Below are positions 1 through 9,653 of a stretch of DNA of 64,000 nt, one piece after another. Every line of letters begins with the position of its first letter. Position 1 is the first letter of the stretch. The position numbers and the translations under genes are program-made. The notes under the pieces were generated by a model, which was given only the letters and a program-made list of their open reading frames with translations, was not told the origin of the DNA and did no database searches. The DNA comes from Shimia sp. CNT1-13L.2 (GTDB taxonomy: Bacteria > Pseudomonadota > Alphaproteobacteria > Rhodobacterales > Rhodobacteraceae), in the NCBI RefSeq assembly GCF_024331145.1, contig NZ_JANDJO010000003.1, forward strand, positions 434,001 to 498,000, in the 5' to 3' direction.

Positions 1-1
1 G

Positions 2-685
2 CTGGCGCACGAGATCAAGAACCCGCTCGCCGGGATCACCGGTGCCGCGCAACTTCTGTCGATGAACCTGAGCCCCGATGATCTCGAGTTGACCGATCTT
101 ATCGTCGAGGAAAGCCGCCGCATCGTGAAACTGCTGGAACAGGTCGAGCAGTTCGGCAATCTCTCGCCACCGCAGCGGGAACCGGTTAACATTCACGATG
201 TCCTCGACAAGGCGCGTCGCTCCGCCGTGGTCGGTTTCGGGGCGCATATGACGGTGATCGAAGACTACGATCCCTCGCTGCCACTGGCGCAAGGGGATGC
301 AGACCAGCTTTTGCAAGTCGTATTGAACCTGTTGAAGAACGCGTCGGAGGCCGCTGGTGATGCCGGCACGATCCGCCTGCGCACCTACTATGAACACTCC
401 TTCCGCCTGCGCCGCTCCGATGGCACAGGCCAGGCCCTGCCGCTCCAGATCGAAGTGATCGACGACGGCCCGGGCCTGCCACAGGACATCAAGGGCGACG
501 TGTTCGATCCCTTCGTGTCCGGCCGTGAGAACGGGACCGGGCTTGGCCTTGCCCTCGTGAGCAAGATCATCTCGGACCACGACGGCCTGATCACCGTAGA
601 CAGCGTGCCCGGGCGCACGGTGTTCCGCATTTCCCTGCCGCGCATGCCCCGCGACACGAACAAGAAACGTAAGGAGACCACCTGA
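2..685 (+). CDS. ntrB: Nitrogen regulation sensor kinase NtrB, 5'-truncated by the window edge
   Basis: The reading frame is open from base 2 and begins inside the histidine phospho-acceptor box ([19 protein letters not shown]), so the PAS-type sensor part lies outside the window. The ATPase half follows, with an N box (LLKNASEAA), a G1 box (DDGPGLP) and a G2 box (GTGLGLALV). NtrB is a soluble kinase/phosphatase that sets NtrC phosphorylation according to the PII signal. Its stop overlaps the ntrC start by one base (TGATG), so translation is probably coupled. Identity rests on the kinase motifs plus the ntrC/ntrYX neighbourhood. The first ATG seen in the window, at base 62, is internal and is not the true start. 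Confidence 0.93.
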   Translation: MAHEIKNPLAGITGAAQLLSMNLSPDDLELTDLIVEESRRIVKLLEQVEQFGNLSPPQREPVNIHDVLDKARRSAVVGFGAHMTVIEDYDPSLPLAQGDADQLLQVVLNLLKNASEAAGDAGTIRLRTYYEHSFRLRRSDGTGQALPLQIEVIDDGPGLPQDIKGDVFDPFVSGRENGTGLGLALVSKIISDHDGLITVDSVPGRTVFRISLPRMPRDTNKKRKETT

Positions 686-2049
686 TGGATGGCACCGTAC
701 TTGTCGCTGATGACGACCGCACAATCCGCACCGTACTGACACAGGCGCTGACCCGCGCTGGCTGTAAGGTGCATGCCACCTCCTCGCTGACCACGCTGAT
801 GCGCTGGGTCGCCGAAGGCAAGGGCGACGTGGTGATCACGGACGTGATGATGCCCGATGGCAATGGTCTCGAGATGCTGCCCAAGATCTCCGAGGATCGC
901 CCCGGTCTGCCCGTCATCGTGATCTCGGCGCAGAACACCATCATGACGGCGATCCAGGCGGCAGAGGCCGAGGCCTATGACTACCTGCCGAAGCCCTTCG
1001 ATCTGCCGGACCTGATGAAACGCACCGGTAAGGCGCTTGAGCAGAAACGCCGCGCCCCCAGCGTGCCGCAAGCCGACGATGAACGCCCCGACGAACTGCC
1101 CCTGGTGGGACGCACCCCGGCGATGCAGGCGCTTTACCGCCTCGTGGCGCGGGTGATGAATACCGATCTTCCGGTTCTGATTTCTGGTGAAAGCGGTACA
1201 GGTAAGTCGTTGATCGCACGCGAAATTCACGATTTCTCGGACCGTCGCACACTGCCGTTTGTCGCGGTGACAGCCGCTGACCTGAACGATCTGGAAGGGC
1301 CAAGCAAGGTTCTTGCCAAGGCCAAGGGTGGCACGGTTGTTTTTGACGAAATCGGTGATTTCGATGACGAAATTCAGGCCCGTATCGTGCGCATGATCGA
1401 CAATCCGGGCGAACATTCCCCGCGGTTCATGGCGACGTCGCAGATCAATCTGGAAGACGCGATGGAAAAGGGCAAGGTGCGCCAGGACCTGTACTACCGT
1501 CTGAACGGGGCCACCATCCACGTGCCGTCGCTGCGTGAGCGTGTCGACGATATTCCCTTGTTGGTCGAACACTTCCTGAACCGCTCGGAACGCGATGGCG
1601 CGCCCATGCGCCTGTTCTCGAAGGACGCGATGGAAATGCTGCGCGCCTACAGTTGGCCGGGCAACGTGCGTCAGCTTGAAAACGCAGTGAAACGTCTAGT
1701 CCTGACCGCGCGGACCGATGAAATCACCTTGGCCGAAGCAGAAGGCGTTCTTGGGGCGCAGCCGCAGGTGGGCCCGAACCTTGGCGGGGAAGACACAGAA
1801 AAACTGTCGGCCTCCGTGGGCCGTCACCTGCGACGCTACTTTGATCTGCATGGCAACATGCTGCCTCCCGCCGGCCTCTATGCTCGCATCCTGCGTGAGA
1901 TTGAACTGCCTCTGATTGAAATTGCATTGGACGCCACCGGCGGCAACCAGGCCAAATGCGCCGATCTGCTTGGCATCAACCGAAATACGCTGCGCAAAAA
2001 GATCACCGATCTGGATATTCAGGTGACACGGCGCCGCAAGTTGATGTAA
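685..2049 (+). CDS. ntrC: Nitrogen regulation response regulator NtrC (GAFTGA-less type)
   Basis: A 454-residue response regulator. The receiver domain carries acidic residues D9-D11, phospho-acceptor D53 and K103. The AAA+ domain has a Walker A motif GESGTGKS near residue 170 and a Walker B motif [10 protein letters not shown] Fis-type helix-turn-helix ends the protein ([15 protein letters not shown]). The stretch that normally holds GAFTGA is deleted: the chain runs straight from the first AAA+ strands to [11 protein letters not shown]. This is known for Rhodobacter NtrC, which works with the housekeeping sigma factor instead of sigma54. It follows ntrB with a one-base overlap and should switch on nitrogen-assimilation genes when phosphorylated. 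Confidence 0.96.
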   Translation: MDGTVLVADDDRTIRTVLTQALTRAGCKVHATSSLTTLMRWVAEGKGDVVITDVMMPDGNGLEMLPKISEDRPGLPVIVISAQNTIMTAIQAAEAEAYDYLPKPFDLPDLMKRTGKALEQKRRAPSVPQADDERPDELPLVGRTPAMQALYRLVARVMNTDLPVLISGESGTGKSLIAREIHDFSDRRTLPFVAVTAADLNDLEGPSKVLAKAKGGTVVFDEIGDFDDEIQARIVRMIDNPGEHSPRFMATSQINLEDAMEKGKVRQDLYYRLNGATIHVPSLRERVDDIPLLVEHFLNRSERDGAPMRLFSKDAMEMLRAYSWPGNVRQLENAVKRLVLTARTDEITLAEAEGVLGAQPQVGPNLGGEDTEKLSASVGRHLRRYFDLHGNMLPPAGLYARILREIELPLIEIALDATGGNQAKCADLLGINRNTLRKKITDLDIQVTRRRKLM

Positions 2050-2075
2050 AACTGCCACAATAGCGTGGCCTTTCT

Positions 2076-2093
2076 GCCGCAGTTTTCTGCGGC
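2076..2093 (+). promoter_or_regulatory. Short hairpin in the ntrC-ntrY gap
   Basis: Seven-base arms GCCGCAG and CTGCGGC flank a TTTT loop, 27 bases after the ntrC stop. No T-run follows, so it is not a standard intrinsic terminator. It may stabilise the ntrBC transcript end or weaken read-through into ntrYX. The rest of the 105-base gap shows no clear promoter to me. Confidence 0.35.
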
Positions 2094-2154
2094 TTGGCCC
2101 AAAAATCATGGCGGTATGCCGGTGCGCCGGCGAAGAATCAATTGAGGTTGTCGG

Positions 2155-4416
2155 GTGGATACCCTGGCAAAAAATGGTCACTGGGCGAAACTGAACCGCT
2201 TGCGAAGGCAGCGGCGTGTGCGGAATTTTGCCACCTGGGCATTGGTTTTTCTTGGCCCATGCCTCGCCCTTGCGACCTTCCTGATCCTCGGGCCAATGAA
2301 CCAGCGCTCAACCTCCGGGGCATTGCGGCTGGTTCTCCTGCTTGACCTTGTCTACGTGATCGCCGTGGCGGCTCTGGTCGCCCAACGAATAGCCCGCATC
2401 TATGCCTCCCGACGGGCGCAATCGGCCGGCTCGCGCCTGCACATGCGTCTGACGGGGGCCTTTGCCCTTCTTGCGCTTGTCCCGACTGTTTCAGTCGCGG
2501 TGTTCGCGGGTTTGACAGTGAACATCGGTCTTGAAGGCTGGTTCTCGGACCGTGTCAGCAGCGTTGTCGGAAACTCGGTAGCCGCCGCACAGGCCTATGA
2601 AGAGGAACACGTGCGTGACCTCGAATTCGACGCGATGGCCCTGGCGCGGTTCCTGAACAGCCAGAGACGTTCGACTTTTTTTCTCTCAACCGGCGACATT
2701 CGGGTGCTTTTGTCCAGCGGGCAGAACCAGATCCAGCGCGGCGTGAAAGAGGCCTATGTGATTGATGGCACCGGTGAGATCCGGGCGCGGGGCGAAAGCT
2801 CGTACCTTTTTGATTTCGAACGGCCAACGCCGGAACAGATCGGCGAAGCCACGCAACAGGGCAGCGTGATCATCCGCGACTGGGAAACCAACGAACTTCG
2901 GGCGCTGGTACGGTTAGATGCCTTCGTGGACCGTTTGCTATATATCAGTCGCGAGGTGGATGGCTCTATCTTCTCGCTGCTCGATGAAACCCGGGAAACC
3001 GCAAAACTCTATAACCAGCTGGAAAGCGAACGCGGCCGCGTCTTGTTCGAGTTTTCGCTGGTCTACCTTGGCTTTGCCGTGATCCTGATTGCTGCTGCGA
3101 TCTGGATGGGGCTCTGGTTTGCAGAACGTCTGGCACGCCCGGTCGGGCGCCTGACGGGCGCGGCTCAGCGCGTCGGGGCAGGGGATCTCAACGTTCAGGT
3201 GGTCGAGGAAGACGGCGACGACGAGATCGCCATGTTGGGGCGCTACTTCAACCAGATGACTCGTCAGCTGAAAGGCCAGCGCGATACGCTGCTTGAAAAC
3301 ACGCGGCAGATTGAACAGCGCCGTCGGATGTTCGACTCGGTTTTGAGCTCGGTGACCTCGGGTGTGGTCGGCCTTGACGCCGAGGGCAAGGTGGCTTTCG
3401 TGAACCGCTCCGCCGAACGTCTGCTGGACTGGTCGGGCGATCATCAGAGCATGGCAATCGCCGTCGCGGTTCCCGAGTTCGGACCGATGTTCGCAACATT
3501 GTCCGAAGGCCCTGCCGAAGTGGCGCAGGACGAGGTGCGCGTTGTACGCTCTGGACGGCTTGAGAACCTGCTGGTGCGCATGTCGACCCGCCGCAACGAA
3601 GATGGCGGCCTTGAGGGCTATGTTGTGGCCTTCGACGATGTCACCGATCTGGTGACGGCACAGCGGATGGCGGCCTGGGGCGATGTGGCCCGCAGGATCG
3701 CCCACGAGATCAAGAACCCGCTCACACCGATCCAGTTGTCTGCGGAACGTATCAAGCGCAAGTTTGCCTCGCGTGTCGGCGACGACAGCGAGAAGCTGGA
3801 GCAGATGACCGAAGTCATCGTGCGCCAGACCAATGATCTGAGGCGCATTGTCGACGAGTTTTCCAAGTTCGCCCGCATGCCGGAACCGGACCGTCGCAAT
3901 ACCGACGTAATACCGACGCTGGACCGATGTGTTCTTTTGCAGGAGGCAGGCCAGCCAACAGTCAAGTTTGTGCGTGACATCACAGAAGGCCCGGTCTGTG
4001 CCGACCTTGATGAAACCATGATTTCACAGGCTCTGACCAACCTGATCAAGAACGCCGGCGAAGCGATTGAAACCCGTATCGAAAAAGGCGCCCCGGACGG
4101 GTTTGCGCCGGAAATTCGGGTCGCCTGCGACGTGCAGGACGGACGTGTGGAAATCCGCATTTGTGACAATGGCATCGGTCTTCCCGAAGACCGCGCCCGT
4201 CTGTTCGAACCCTATGTCACTACACGTGACAAGGGCACCGGGCTGGGCCTGCCGATTGTCAAGAAAATCATTGAAGAACATGGCGGTAGCCTTGTTCTTG
4301 AAGACGCTCCGGTGTTCGGCGGCAACGACCGCCCCGGCGCGATGGCTGTAATCCGATTGCCTTTGTCCGCCCCGCAGAGGGCGGCCGGGGAGATGCAAGA
4401 AGAGGTGGGTGAGTAA
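2155..4416 (+). CDS. ntrY: Sensor histidine kinase NtrY
   Basis: A 753-residue membrane sensor kinase starting at GTG with TTGAGG about seven bases upstream. Hydrophobic segments lie near residues 25-45, 58-75 and 97-120, then a periplasmic sensor stretch, another membrane segment near 300-320, a HAMP linker, a PAS domain (VLSSVTSGVVGLDAEG), a HisKA box ([17 protein letters not shown]) and an HATPase domain (GTGLGLPIV). NtrY pairs with NtrX in nitrogen and redox sensing in alphaproteobacteria. Its TAA stop abuts the ntrX ATG with no gap, so the pair must be co-transcribed. Length and order match the family. Confidence 0.95.
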   Translation: MDTLAKNGHWAKLNRLRRQRRVRNFATWALVFLGPCLALATFLILGPMNQRSTSGALRLVLLLDLVYVIAVAALVAQRIARIYASRRAQSAGSRLHMRLTGAFALLALVPTVSVAVFAGLTVNIGLEGWFSDRVSSVVGNSVAAAQAYEEEHVRDLEFDAMALARFLNSQRRSTFFLSTGDIRVLLSSGQNQIQRGVKEAYVIDGTGEIRARGESSYLFDFERPTPEQIGEATQQGSVIIRDWETNELRALVRLDAFVDRLLYISREVDGSIFSLLDETRETAKLYNQLESERGRVLFEFSLVYLGFAVILIAAAIWMGLWFAERLARPVGRLTGAAQRVGAGDLNVQVVEEDGDDEIAMLGRYFNQMTRQLKGQRDTLLENTRQIEQRRRMFDSVLSSVTSGVVGLDAEGKVAFVNRSAERLLDWSGDHQSMAIAVAVPEFGPMFATLSEGPAEVAQDEVRVVRSGRLENLLVRMSTRRNEDGGLEGYVVAFDDVTDLVTAQRMAAWGDVARRIAHEIKNPLTPIQLSAERIKRKFASRVGDDSEKLEQMTEVIVRQTNDLRRIVDEFSKFARMPEPDRRNTDVIPTLDRCVLLQEAGQPTVKFVRDITEGPVCADLDETMISQALTNLIKNAGEAIETRIEKGAPDGFAPEIRVACDVQDGRVEIRICDNGIGLPEDRARLFEPYVTTRDKGTGLGLPIVKKIIEEHGGSLVLEDAPVFGGNDRPGAMAVIRLPLSAPQRAAGEMQEEVGE

Positions 4417-5823
4417 ATGGGTGACATTCTTATTGTCGACGACGAGCGCGACATTCGCGAATTGATTTCGGATATTCTCGAGGACGAGGGGTTCACGACC
4501 CGTCTCGCAGGCAATTCCGACGATGCAATGAAAGAGGTGCAGGCCGAACAGCCCGCCCTGATGATCCTCGATATCTGGCTGAAAGACAGCCACATGGACG
4601 GGATCGACATTCTCAAAGTCGTTAAACGCGACCACCCCGACGTTCCAGTGGTGATCATCTCTGGTCACGGCAACATCGAAATCGCTGTTGCCGCGATCAA
4701 ACAGGGTGCCTACGACTTTATCGAAAAACCCTTTAATATCGATCAGTTGCTGGTTGTTATTCGACGCGCGATGGAGACCTCGCGGTTGCGTCGTGAGAAC
4801 CAGGAACTGAAGAAGCAGGACGCAAAGCCCAGCGAGGTTCTGGGAGACAGCGCCGCGTTCCGGATGCTGATCGGACAGTTGGACAAGGTCACCAAATCGA
4901 ACGGGCGGGTGATGCTGTCCGGTCCGGCCGGCGTCGGAAAGGAAGTCGCCGCACGCTATATCCACGCCAACTCGAACCGCGCCACGGCGCCGTTTGTCGT
5001 GATCAGCTGCGACGGCATGGATCCGGATCGCATCGATGAAATGCTGTTCGGGATCGAAAGCGCGGAACGTGGTGTGGAAACCGGTCTTCTTGAGCAGGCG
5101 AATGGCGGGGTCGTCTACTTTGACGAAGTCGCCGACATGCCCGAAGCCACCCAGTCCAAGATCCTGCGAGTTCTGGTTGAGCAACAGTTCCAACGTGTTG
5201 GCGGGCATGAGAAAATCCGTGTTGACCTGCGAGTGATTTCCTCGACCAACCGCGATCTGGATGCAGAAATCGAAGCAGGAAACTTCCGTCAGGAACTCTA
5301 CCACCGTCTGAACGTCGTGCCGATTGCGGTGCCGTCGCTTGAGGACCGTCGTGAGGATATTCCGCTCCTGGCCGAGCACTTTATTCGCGAGTTGAACGCC
5401 TCGCAGGGCCTGCCGCTGCGGGAGATTTCGGAAGAGGCCGTCGCTCTGATGCAGACCATGTCCTGGCCTGGAAACGTGCGTCAGCTCAAGAACCTCATTG
5501 AACGCGTGCTTATTCTCGGTGACGGCAACGGCCCGATCGAGGCCAAGGAACTGCCCGGTGACGGCCCGGCAGACGAGGAAGACGGCCGCGTCGTCCTCTC
5601 TGGTGCGCTTGCGACCTTGCCGCTGCGCGAGGCCCGCGAGGCCTTTGAACGCGAATACCTGCTGACGCAGATCAATCGATTTGGCGGCAATATCAGCCGC
5701 ACCGCGAATTTTGTCGGCATGGAACGCAGCGCGCTGCACCGCAAGCTCAAGTCGCTCGGCGTTGTGACCTCAGCCAAGACCGGTGCGCGGGTTGCACGGG
5801 TTCAGGAAGACGAGGCGAGCTGA
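4417..5823 (+). CDS. ntrX: Response regulator NtrX
   Basis: A 468-residue response regulator with receiver residues D8/D9, phospho-acceptor D52 and a lysine in EKPFN. The AAA+ domain has Walker A GPAGVGKE and Walker B VVYFDEVADM. A C-terminal Fis-type helix-turn-helix (TANFVGMERSALHRKL) completes it. GAFTGA is absent: the region reads LFGIESAERGVETG, so sigma54 activation is not expected. It is the cognate partner of the NtrY kinase encoded immediately upstream. The stop lies two bases from the stop of a convergent lipoprotein gene, and no hairpin separates them. Confidence 0.95.
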   Translation: MGDILIVDDERDIRELISDILEDEGFTTRLAGNSDDAMKEVQAEQPALMILDIWLKDSHMDGIDILKVVKRDHPDVPVVIISGHGNIEIAVAAIKQGAYDFIEKPFNIDQLLVVIRRAMETSRLRRENQELKKQDAKPSEVLGDSAAFRMLIGQLDKVTKSNGRVMLSGPAGVGKEVAARYIHANSNRATAPFVVISCDGMDPDRIDEMLFGIESAERGVETGLLEQANGGVVYFDEVADMPEATQSKILRVLVEQQFQRVGGHEKIRVDLRVISSTNRDLDAEIEAGNFRQELYHRLNVVPIAVPSLEDRREDIPLLAEHFIRELNASQGLPLREISEEAVALMQTMSWPGNVRQLKNLIERVLILGDGNGPIEAKELPGDGPADEEDGRVVLSGALATLPLREAREAFEREYLLTQINRFGGNISRTANFVGMERSALHRKLKSLGVVTSAKTGARVARVQEDEAS

Positions 5824-5825
5824 CC

Positions 5826-6275
5826 TTAAAGCGGCTTGTCGAGATCGATCAGGATCCGCTTGCCGTCGCGGCGGACAGCGCAGATCGACTCGTCGAGCTT
5901 TGGCGTTTTCGCCAATGGTTTGAAGGTCTTACCCGCGAGTTGCTCTTCCGTACAGTAGGGGATCGCAACGCGTTCATAGCCCGCGTCGCTCATACATTGC
6001 GCACGGACGCGATCGCGCAAACCTTCGTTCAGATCAATATAGTTGGTTTCCCAATAGAGGATGACACGCGGTCCTCCGGGCGTGCGGGGCGGGCCGTAGA
6101 CGGGATAGCGGTCAATGATGATCCGGGGCGGCACCTCTCTCTCGGCCCGGGTGCGGCAGGACAGCGTGTCCCTGTCGATCTTTTCCAGCGTCGTGCCGGG
6201 TTTGTAATAGGTGCCGAAACTGGTGCATCCGGCAACTGCGATGAGAATTGAAATACCGAGAACATAGGGTTTCAT
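5826..6275 (-). CDS. Putative outer-membrane lipoprotein of unknown function
   Basis: The start at 6275 is chosen because GGAGGGG lies just upstream; an earlier in-frame ATG seven codons up lacks such a site. The 149-residue product has a lipoprotein signal (hydrophobic core, then VAGC with the lipidated cysteine near residue 16). The mature part is polar, contains four further cysteines that could form two disulfides, and has a Pro/Gly-rich stretch (PVYGPPRTPGGPR). I do not recognise a family. It is convergent with ntrX and divergent from trkA. Confidence 0.75.
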   Translation of the reverse strand: MKPYVLGISILIAVAGCTSFGTYYKPGTTLEKIDRDTLSCRTRAEREVPPRIIIDRYPVYGPPRTPGGPRVILYWETNYIDLNEGLRDRVRAQCMSDAGYERVAIPYCTEEQLAGKTFKPLAKTPKLDESICAVRRDGKRILIDLDKPL

Positions 6276-6389
6276 GATCACCCCTCCTGGGTTCATGAAA
6301 CCGCAAGGGGCAGGGCAGCGTCAATGGTAGTATTTGACCTCCGGCCCGGCATCTGGCATCCAGAACTCTGAAACCCAAAGAGGTATCCA

Positions 6390-7766
6390 ATGAAGGTCAT
6401 TATCTGCGGGGCTGGGCAGGTTGGTTGGCAAATCGCCCGGCATTTGTCTTCCGAGAAAAACGACGTCACCGTCGTCGACAACAATCCCGATCTTGTGCGC
6501 CGTGCCACGGATACGCTTGATGTTCAGGGCATTGCCGGGTTCGCAAGCTATCCGGACGTCCTCGACAAGGCGGGAGCGCGCGACGCGGACATGATCATTG
6601 CCGCGACCTACTCGGACGAGGTCAACATGGTGACCTGCCAGGTGGCCCATTCGGTCTTTGCCATTCCCCGCAAGATCGCGCGCCTGCGCAGCCAATCCTA
6701 TCTGGATGCGATCTATTCCGATCTCTATCGGCGCGATCACATGCCGATTGATGTAGTGATCAGCCCGGAAATGGAGGTGGCCGAGGCGGCTTTGAAACGC
6801 CTTTCCGCGCCTGCGGCCTTTGATACCGAAACTTTCCTTGATGGGCGCGTCCAGATGTTCGGGGTGACGCTGGACGAGGATTGCCCGGTGGTGAACACCC
6901 CGCTGCGCCAGCTGACCGATCTGTTTTCGACCCTGCGTGCGGTGGTTGTCGGGGTTAGACGGGAAGGCACATTGTTCGCGCCCGAACCGGCGGACCAGCT
7001 GTTCGTGGGCGATGAGATCTATGTCTTTACCTTTGCCGAAGACGTTGTTCGCACCCTGGAAGTTTTTGGTAAAACACAGAAAAAACAAGAGCGCGTTTTG
7101 CTTGTCGGTGGTGGCAACGTCGGTTTGACCGTTGCGCAGAAACTTGAGGCCAGCACAGACCGCATCCGCGCCAAGGTGATTGAACGCAGCCGGAAAGTTG
7201 CGGAAGTGGCCGCCGAGGCTTTGGAGCGGACAATTGTTCTTCATGGGGATGGTCTGGACGCGGGGCTTTTGTCCGAAGCGGGCGTTGATCGCGCTGACGC
7301 CGTTCTCGCGGTGACGGACGACGATAAGGTGAACCTGCTGACGGCGGTGCGCGCGAAGTCGCGGGGATGCCAGATGGCGATTGCCCTGATCAATGACCCG
7401 ACGTTGGTCCCCCTGATGGGGCCGCTTGGCATTGATGCCTACATCAACCCGCGGGCCACGACCGTCAGTTCGATCTTGCGGCACATTCGTCATGGCCGTG
7501 TTCGGGATGTCTACTCGATTGGTGACGCCGAGGCCGAGATCATCGAGGCCGAAGTCCTGTCGACTTCGCCTATCGCCGGCAAACAAATCCGCGACATTGA
7601 GTTTCCGGAGGGCGTGCTCGTGGGGGCGGTGCAGAAGGGCGACGAAATCATCAAACCCAAGGGCGGGACGCGCATTGATGAGGGGGACGTGATCGCGCTG
7701 TTCTCGATGGCCGCCGACGTTCCCGAAGTCGAACGCCTGATGCAAGTTTCTATCGATTTCTTCTGA
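6390..7766 (+). CDS. trkA: Trk potassium uptake system NAD-binding protein TrkA
   Basis: A 458-residue protein made of two RCK_N-RCK_C repeats. The first Rossmann motif is at the N-terminus (MKVIICGAGQVGWQIARHL) and the second near residue 237 (LLVGGGNVGLTVAQKL). TrkA is the cytoplasmic regulatory ring that binds NAD(H) and gates the TrkH K+ channel. trkH follows four bases later, so the pair is one operon. Placement directly after ntrYX is the usual Rhodobacteraceae order. Confidence 0.95.
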   Translation: MKVIICGAGQVGWQIARHLSSEKNDVTVVDNNPDLVRRATDTLDVQGIAGFASYPDVLDKAGARDADMIIAATYSDEVNMVTCQVAHSVFAIPRKIARLRSQSYLDAIYSDLYRRDHMPIDVVISPEMEVAEAALKRLSAPAAFDTETFLDGRVQMFGVTLDEDCPVVNTPLRQLTDLFSTLRAVVVGVRREGTLFAPEPADQLFVGDEIYVFTFAEDVVRTLEVFGKTQKKQERVLLVGGGNVGLTVAQKLEASTDRIRAKVIERSRKVAEVAAEALERTIVLHGDGLDAGLLSEAGVDRADAVLAVTDDDKVNLLTAVRAKSRGCQMAIALINDPTLVPLMGPLGIDAYINPRATTVSSILRHIRHGRVRDVYSIGDAEAEIIEAEVLSTSPIAGKQIRDIEFPEGVLVGAVQKGDEIIKPKGGTRIDEGDVIALFSMAADVPEVERLMQVSIDFF

Positions 7767-7770
7767 TCTG

Positions 7771-9288
7771 ATGCTGTCTCGCCTCTCCAGACTTCCGCTT
7801 TTCCTGCTGTTCGTGGGGATGTCTGGCGTGGCGATGTATGTTCCCGCGATCTATGCAGCGCGGCTGCATGATCTGCACGAGGCACGCAGCTTTTTCTACA
7901 GCGGCACGCTCACGATCTTCGTATTCGGCTTAATCGCGCTTGCGATTTCGGACACAGGGCGTCCGCCGCGAGCGGTGGACCATCTGGTGGCGCTGTTTCT
8001 GGCTTTTACCTGTCTCCCGGTGATCCTTGCGGTGCCGTTCTGGGAGGGGCTGGCAACGACCAGCTTCCTGAATGCCTACTTTGAAATGGTGTCCTGCTTC
8101 ACGACAACGGGCGCAACGCTTTATGACAATCCGGGGCGACTTTCCGGATCCCTTCATCTCTGGCGCGGTATGGTGGCCTGGCTCGGAGGGGCGATGATGT
8201 GGATCGCCGCTGCCGCCGTTTTTTCCCCGCTGAGCCTTGGCGGCTTTGAAGTCACTGCGCGACCTGATCCCGGCTACGATGAGAGCCAGCAGGGGCAATC
8301 GGCGGTCGTCGACTCGATGCGGAGATGGCAACGCGGCGCGATGGCGCTGATCCCTGTCTACGCGGGTTTGACGCTGGCGCTTTGGGTGATGCTCATCGTG
8401 ATGGGTGAGGAGACCTTGACGGGGTTGATGCACGCGATGGCCGTGCTGTCGACAAGCGGTATCTCGTCGGTCGGCGGCGTGACGGCGGCGAAATCGGGGA
8501 TTGGCGGCGAACTGGTGCTCTTGCTGTTCATGCTGTTTGCCCTATCGCGTGTCACCTTTTCCGCAGACACCGGCGCCGTGCGGCGCGACTCCCTGTTTCA
8601 GGATCACGAATTTCGCATAGGATTGCTGATCATACTGGCGGTTCCCGGCTTTCTTTTCCTGCGCCACTGGTTGGGTGCCTTCGAGTTCGATGAGCTGCAA
8701 AACCTTGACGTGGCGCTTCGGGCAGCCTGGGGTAGTATCTTCACCGTGCTGAGCTTTCTGACCACAACCGGATTTGAAAGCGCGGAGTGGGAAACTGCGC
8801 GGAATTGGTCGGGCCTTTCGACCCCGGGCATGATCCTCATGGGATTGGCCATTGTCGGTGGCGGCGTTGCAACCACCGCCGGCGGGGTCAAGCTGCTGCG
8901 GGTTTATGTGCTGTATCGTCAGGGCCTTGGCGAGATGCAGCGGCTGGTCCATCCCTCGATGATTGTGGGGCGGCGTTCGGATTCTCGCAGGATTCGCCGC
9001 AAGGGCGCGCAGATTGCCTGGGTTTTCTTCATGCTATTTGCCATGTCGCTGGCATTGATCACCATTTCGCTGGCCGCGGCCGGTGTTGGCTTTGAAGATG
9101 CGTTGACTTTGGCCATTGCGACGCTGACAACAACCGGCCCCTTGGCCTCGGTGGCGTCTGAAACCCCTGTGCAGATTGCCGCCTTTGGCAGTGGGGTCAA
9201 GCTGATCCTTGCCGGGGCAATGGTGCTTGGGCGGCTGGAAACCCTCGTGATTATCGCGCTTCTCTCGCCGGAATTGTGGCACAAATGA
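7771..9288 (+). CDS. trkH: Trk/Ktr potassium uptake membrane protein TrkH
   Basis: A 505-residue multi-spanning membrane protein of the SKT family. Selectivity-filter-like segments are visible (SCFTTTGATLYDN, VLSTSGISSVGG, SFLTTTGFESAEW, ATLTTTGPLASV), one per pore repeat. It forms the K+-conducting dimer gated by TrkA. It lies four bases behind trkA. About 125 non-coding bases separate its stop from hfq and presumably hold the hfq promoter. Confidence 0.94.
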   Translation: MLSRLSRLPLFLLFVGMSGVAMYVPAIYAARLHDLHEARSFFYSGTLTIFVFGLIALAISDTGRPPRAVDHLVALFLAFTCLPVILAVPFWEGLATTSFLNAYFEMVSCFTTTGATLYDNPGRLSGSLHLWRGMVAWLGGAMMWIAAAAVFSPLSLGGFEVTARPDPGYDESQQGQSAVVDSMRRWQRGAMALIPVYAGLTLALWVMLIVMGEETLTGLMHAMAVLSTSGISSVGGVTAAKSGIGGELVLLLFMLFALSRVTFSADTGAVRRDSLFQDHEFRIGLLIILAVPGFLFLRHWLGAFEFDELQNLDVALRAAWGSIFTVLSFLTTTGFESAEWETARNWSGLSTPGMILMGLAIVGGGVATTAGGVKLLRVYVLYRQGLGEMQRLVHPSMIVGRRSDSRRIRRKGAQIAWVFFMLFAMSLALITISLAAAGVGFEDALTLAIATLTTTGPLASVASETPVQIAAFGSGVKLILAGAMVLGRLETLVIIALLSPELWHK

Positions 9289-9413
9289 TGCGCTAACCCG
9301 CGACGATTCATCCAAAATGTGTATTTGGGGGTGGAAAGTCTCCAAAGCCCACTCCATACTCCCTTCAATCAACTGCACCCGTGGCACCCAACAAGAACAA
9401 AGGCAAACGCGCG

Positions 9414-9653
9414 ATGGCTTCGGATCGACAAAACCTCCAAGACGCATTTCTGAACCACGTCCGGAAAACCAAGGTTCCGGTAACAATCTTCCTGATCAAC
9501 GGGGTCAAGCTTCAGGGCGTTATCACGTGGTTTGATAACTTCTGTGTACTTCTGCGCCGCGACGGCCAGAGCCAGCTTGTCTACAAACATGCGATCTCGA
9601 CCATTATGCCGGCTCAGCCGATCAGCCTCTACGAGGGTGAAGACGCCTCTTGA
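9414..9653 (+). CDS. hfq: RNA chaperone Hfq
   Basis: 79 residues with both Sm motifs, the second including [12 protein letters not shown]. An in-frame GTG eleven codons earlier would add a basic tail, but the ATG at 9414 gives the family-standard [14 protein letters not shown] start. Hfq is a hexameric RNA-binding protein that pairs small RNAs with mRNAs. The short C-terminus ([10 protein letters not shown]) is typical of alphaproteobacteria. Its TGA overlaps the hflX ATG by one base. Confidence 0.96.
   Translation: MASDRQNLQDAFLNHVRKTKVPVTIFLINGVKLQGVITWFDNFCVLLRRDGQSQLVYKHAISTIMPAQPISLYEGEDAS

Noticed and set aside
4024-5739. Minus-strand 571-residue frame across ntrX
   Set aside because: Antisense to ntrY/ntrX; no recognisable domain.
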